Source: an uncultured Oscillospiraceae bacterium
GTDB taxonomy: Bacteria > Bacillota > Clostridia > Oscillospirales > Acutalibacteraceae
Direction: 5' to 3'
Length of the DNA stretch: 9,207 nt
Assembly: GCA_900554775.1 (NCBI GenBank)
Contig: USIK01000029.1
Coordinates: 1 to 9,207 of the forward strand
The notes below the pieces were generated by a model. That model saw only the letters and a list, made by a program, of their open reading frames with translations, did no database searches and was not told the origin of the DNA. Both the position numbers and the translations under genes were made by a program. Shown here piece by piece: positions 7,225 to 9,207 of the stretch. Within the stretch, counting starts at the first letter, position 1; each line of letters opens with the position of its first letter.

Positions 7225-7845
7225 AACTGTTCTCTTCTCGAATTATTTTGTAAAATTTTTCGTAATGGTCATATGTTACAAATATTAATCCATCATTTAA
7301 CCAAAGAAGCCTATGTTTGTTACGTTTGCCCTCATAGTAATTTATATCAGCTTCATACCAAACCCTGCCTTTGATATCTGGTAAACGTCCATTTCTGTTT
7401 TGATATATACCCCTAGTTACTATTTTGCCCGGTGCAAATTTTTTTGGAGATTTACCACGCTTCCAACCTAAATCCCTTATTTCTTGTTCTGAAATATAAT
7501 AATCAGGTAATTCTTCGTAATACTTTATTCAAAAGTCAGCACCATTTTTTTCGTCTTTTGTTGCGTTACCTGCCACAATAGTTTTCATAGATATTAAATT
7601 ATATCTACATCGTGGATGCACGGGAGGTTTTAAAATACTTTCAGCGCTTAAACCATATATATTTCCCTATATTGTTCCAAACAAACAGAACAGGGTGTAT
7701 CTGTGATATTTGTATGCCATTGCTTAAAACGCATGCTTTCAATGGTTGGCGGCTCATAAGCATCATCTAAATTTTTGTGAATAAATTTTAAATCTCTTTC
7801 GCATATGACGTAACCATAAAATTTTTTAATACCTATTTTCTGTAT
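7199..7845 (-). pseudogene. barnase-type ribonuclease toxin with phage-head-like N-terminal region, multiply disrupted
   Basis: After correction about 214 residues. The C-terminal half is unmistakably barnase-like: YYEELPDYYIS, DLGW, FAPGK, then LPDIKGRVWYEADINYYEG, KRNKHRLLW, DGLIFVTYDHYEKFYKI. Counterparts of barnase Arg59, Glu73, Arg83, Arg87 and His102 are all visible; the Lys27 position is Glu. The N-terminal half has WHTNITDTPCSVC and KPPVHPRCR, a CxxC...HPxCR pattern reminiscent of Mu F-like phage head proteins that carry toxin tips. Lesions: the codon 4 bases after GGAGG (7850-7854) is ATA (7843-7845), not ATG, with an in-frame TAA just before it; an extra AT in the AT repeat at 7655-7662 throws the frame into TAA 7648-7650; TGA at 7529-7531 replaces a probable Trp. 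The stop (7199-7201) lies inside the barstar gene. A dead toxin gene. Confidence 0.85.
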
Positions 7846-7867
7846 TTAACCTCCGTAAAGTATTTCT

Positions 7868-7873
7868 ATTATA
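7868..7873 (-). promoter_or_regulatory. possible -10 box for the barnase-barstar unit
   Basis: TATAAT on the minus strand, 14 bases before the GGAGG of the toxin gene. There is no good -35 box at 16-18 bases, so this is a weak or degraded promoter candidate. Confidence 0.35.
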
Positions 7874-7942
7874 CGGATTAAAATGGATATAATTTACACT
7901 ATTAAGGTTAACTATATCAAAGCTCTACAATATACACAAAAC

Positions 7943-7968
7943 AAAAAGCCGATTATACAATAACCGAC
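7943..7968 (-). terminator. terminator after tRNA-Arg
   Basis: On the minus strand, GTCGGTTAT pairs with ATAATCGGC around a three-base loop, followed by TTTTTGTTTT. It starts 12 bases after the tRNA CCA end. Confidence 0.8.
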
Positions 7969-7980
7969 TTATTTTGACAA

Positions 7981-8057
7981 TGGTCCGCCCGGAGGGATTC
8001 GAACCCCCGACCTTCAGAATCGGAATCTGCTGCGATATCCAGCTTCGCCACGGGCGG
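7981..8057 (-). tRNA. tRNA-Arg (anticodon CCG)
   Basis: 77 bases with encoded CCA. Acceptor CCGCCCG pairs fully with CGGGCGG and the discriminator is A. The D stem is GCGA/TCGC with loop AGCTGGATA. The anticodon arm is GCAGA-TTCCGAT-TCTGA (one G-A mismatch at the top pair) with CCG at 8021-8023. The variable loop is five bases, and the T arm is GGGGG-TTCGAAT-CCCTC. It reads CGG, a codon expected to be rare in an AT-rich genome. Own promoter and terminator, so a single-gene unit. It looks intact. Confidence 0.95.
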
Positions 8058-8067
8058 ATACATAATT

Positions 8068-8096
8068 ATTTTAATTCAAATTATTTTGATTTTCAA
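8068..8096 (-). promoter_or_regulatory. promoter of tRNA-Arg
   Basis: On the minus strand: TTGAAA (8091-8096), 17 bases, TAAAAT (8068-8073), about 10 bases before the tRNA 5' end. This spacing suits a stable RNA with almost no leader. Confidence 0.75.
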
Positions 8097-8387
8097 TAGC
8101 AAAAACTTTTTATGCAATTCTCTTCTTTTAAAATATGCTTATATAGCCCTCTTTGAAAAGGTTTGTTTAACTTTATTTTTTATTTGCTGTAATAGTGAAA
8201 ACGGCCCAAATAATCATTTGATAATAAAATAATATAGATAAGTATATAAAATATGTTATAATTGCTTTGGGAAAACATCAGAAAAGTGGTGGCGAAAGCT
8301 AAAATTTAAATGATTTTATATTCCGACAAAAATTGGAATATTTTAGCGCTAAATTTAAAAAAGAAATAATTTGAATGGGCTGATTTT
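8097..8387 (+). other. noncoding leader region of the decarboxylase/cupin remnant
   Basis: Very AT-rich with no convincing reading frame. Contents: nothing recognisable from 8097 to about 8230; a promoter candidate TAGATA (8235-8240), 16 bases, TATAAT (8257-8262); a GEMM-like stretch (about 8268-8326); a 9-base stem hairpin (8318-8341) followed by TTTT; and a 12-base palindrome TTTAGCGCTAAA (8342-8353). No good ribosome binding site stands before ATG 8388. Confidence 0.5.
8268..8345 (+). promoter_or_regulatory. possible degenerate cyclic-di-GMP (GEMM-I) riboswitch with terminator hairpin
   Basis: CATCAGAAAAGTGGTGGCG followed by AAAGCTA is similar to the GEMM-I core pattern NNNNGAAANNNNgGACGCAAAGC, with one base missing from CGCAAAGC. 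TTCCGAC near 8321-8327 could be the eroded 3' end (usually GxTxCCGA). A hairpin, ATATTCCGA with TTGGAATAT (8318-8341), then TTTT, fits an expression platform. The second GEMM helix is not clear. Treat as a hint only. Confidence 0.25.
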
Positions 8388-8945
8388 ATGGTAAAACAAA
8401 CCGCCGGCAGGGATACCTTGAATGATTTTGCGCCGAAATTCGCAGAGCTTAACGATAACGTGCTTTTTGGGCAGGTGTGATCAAGGGAGGACAAGCTGCC
8501 TATTAAAATTCGCTCTATTGTTACTCTAACTGCTCTTGTCAACAAAATCGTCGGCAGCTCTCTTTCTTACCATTTGAGCACCGCCAAGAAAAATAGCGTG
8601 ACTAAAACCGAGATGGCCGAAATTTTAACTCATATTGCTTTTATGCAGGTTGGCCGAACGCTTGGGCTGCTTTTAAAATGGCCAAAGAAGTTTACAATGA
8701 TGATAGCTACGAAGAAAATCACGGTGGATTTTTTGGCCTTGGCAAGCCTAATGTAGATTTCGCGACATATTTTGTTGGCAAGAGTTATTTAAACTCACTT
8801 ACCTATGGCAAAAAGATTTGAACCTGTCTGCAGGAATAAATGGCACATCCACCACGCCTCGAAAGTCGGCGGACAAATATTTTTATGCGTTGACGGCGAA
8901 GTCTGGTACCAAGAAGTTGGCAACCCCCGCTTACATAGAATCTAA
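8388..8945 (+). pseudogene. carboxymuconolactone decarboxylase-cupin fusion protein, heavily degraded
   Basis: Small AhpD-like/CMD domain followed by a cupin domain, a fusion common in anaerobic Firmicutes; the substrate is unknown. Frame 1 from ATG 8388 gives MVKQTAGRDTLNDFAPKFAE and NDNVLFGQV, then TGA (8478-8480) where the family has Trp, then SREDKL and the helix TALVNKIVGSSLSYHLSTAKK to ILTHIAF. One T seems lost in the run 8639-8642; frame 2 then reads AGWPNAWAAFKMAKEVY through FATYFVGKSYLN. One A seems lost near 8810-8814, and about 7 bases near 8830. The cupin metal-site segment NKWHIHHASKVGGQIFLCVDG follows from 8835 in another frame, stopping at TAA 8943-8945. The cupin is cut short (no PGD..IP..V.HWH half). 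Clearly a pseudogene. Confidence 0.85.
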
Positions 8946-9060
8946 TGCAATGCTTGATTTCACCATTTCTGATGAAGACATGGAAGTGCTGAAAAATATC
9001 AAGCACAACAAAGATTACGGCGAGCACAGTGGGTTCCCTGTTTTCGGAGGGAAGATGTAA
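8926..9060 (+). pseudogene. C-terminal remnant of an aldo/keto reductase
   Basis: The frame ending at TAA 9058-9060 reads IESNAMLDFTISDEDMEVLK, then NIKHNKDYGEHSGFPVFGGKM. The pattern R-I-x-x-N-x-x-x-F-x-x-S-x-E-D-M-x-x-L is typical of the last helix of aldo/keto reductases (NADPH-dependent carbonyl reduction). Nothing of the barrel precedes it: upstream is cupin sequence, so a deletion probably joined the two gene remnants. A terminator follows 12 bases later. The call rests on a short segment; an unrelated tail of the cupin protein is the alternative. Confidence 0.5.
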
Positions 9061-9072
9061 AACTATAAATTT

Positions 9073-9115
9073 CAGGGTGATCATTGCCTTTGCAGTGGTT
9101 ACCCTGTTATTTTAT
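9073..9115 (+). terminator. intrinsic terminator
   Basis: Fifteen-base stem CAGGGTGATCATTGC with GCAGTGGTTACCCTG (three G-U pairs, no mismatch), four-base loop, then TTATTTTAT. It closes the decarboxylase/reductase remnant region and is still in good shape. Confidence 0.88.
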
Positions 9116-9155
9116 GACTATTTCAATAAAATTTTATATTATTTTTTATAAAGTA

Positions 9156-9184
9156 TTGACAAATTTATTCATAAGTAATAAAAT
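9156..9184 (+). promoter_or_regulatory. strong promoter reading out of the window
   Basis: TTGACA (9156-9161), 17-base spacer, TAAAAT (9179-9184). Transcription would start near 9191. The gene it serves lies beyond the window end. Confidence 0.75.
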
Positions 9185-9207
9185 AATCTCGGAAGATGGT
9201 GAGAACT

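Noticed and set aside
8306..8545. Minus-strand ORF of 79 codons
   Set aside because: Antisense to the well-matching decarboxylase sequence; no family resemblance.
8803..9084. Minus-strand ORF of 93 codons, basic and Cys-containing
   Set aside because: Antisense to the cupin and reductase remnants and runs through the terminator stem; no ribosome binding site seen.
1..9207. CRISPR arrays, insertion sequences or attachment sites
   Set aside because: No spaced direct repeats, transposase fragments, terminal inverted repeats or tRNA-end duplications were seen.

Overview
AT-rich bacterial DNA with Firmicutes-style signals: GGAGG-type ribosome binding sites, TTGACA-17-TATAAT-type promoters and U-tract terminators. 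Several metabolic and accessory genes are visibly decaying beside a few intact ones. This fits a host-restricted or otherwise genome-reducing lineage, perhaps related to Clostridia. The taxonomy is only a guess, and the PheS is divergent enough that I would not insist on it.

Layout. 1-799 (+) is the end of a short-chain 3-hydroxyacyl-CoA dehydrogenase gene interrupted by one in-frame TAG. 881-1248 (+) is a decayed-looking fluoride riboswitch followed by a crcB/fluC gene that has lost about 35 internal codons. 1351-2499 (+) is an intact BspA-type leucine-rich-repeat protein with its own promoter and terminator. 2733-6207 (+) is the pheS-pheT operon: pheT is intact, but pheS has a frameshift near its 3' end. 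6251-6622 (-) is an intact NTF2-fold immunity-like gene facing pheT across a shared terminator. 6918-7845 (-) is a barnase-type ribonuclease toxin gene overlapping a barstar inhibitor gene, and both are broken. 7981-8057 (-) is tRNA-Arg(CCG) with its promoter and terminator. 8388-9060 (+) is a heavily damaged carboxymuconolactone decarboxylase/cupin gene running into what looks like the tail of an aldo/keto reductase gene. A strong promoter at 9156-9184 fires out of the window.

The best signal is the barnase-barstar locus. It is hidden because frameshifts and stops break it into pieces, so no long ORF reveals it, but it translates cleanly once the lesions are followed. It forms a toxin/immunity region with the nearby intact immunity-like gene. 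A second theme is the kind of lesion seen: single-base homopolymer slips, TGG-to-TGA and TTG-to-TAG nonsense changes, and inferred deletions between short direct repeats. The indels could partly be sequencing errors, above all in the essential pheS gene. The nonsense changes and the large crcB deletion are less easily dismissed.
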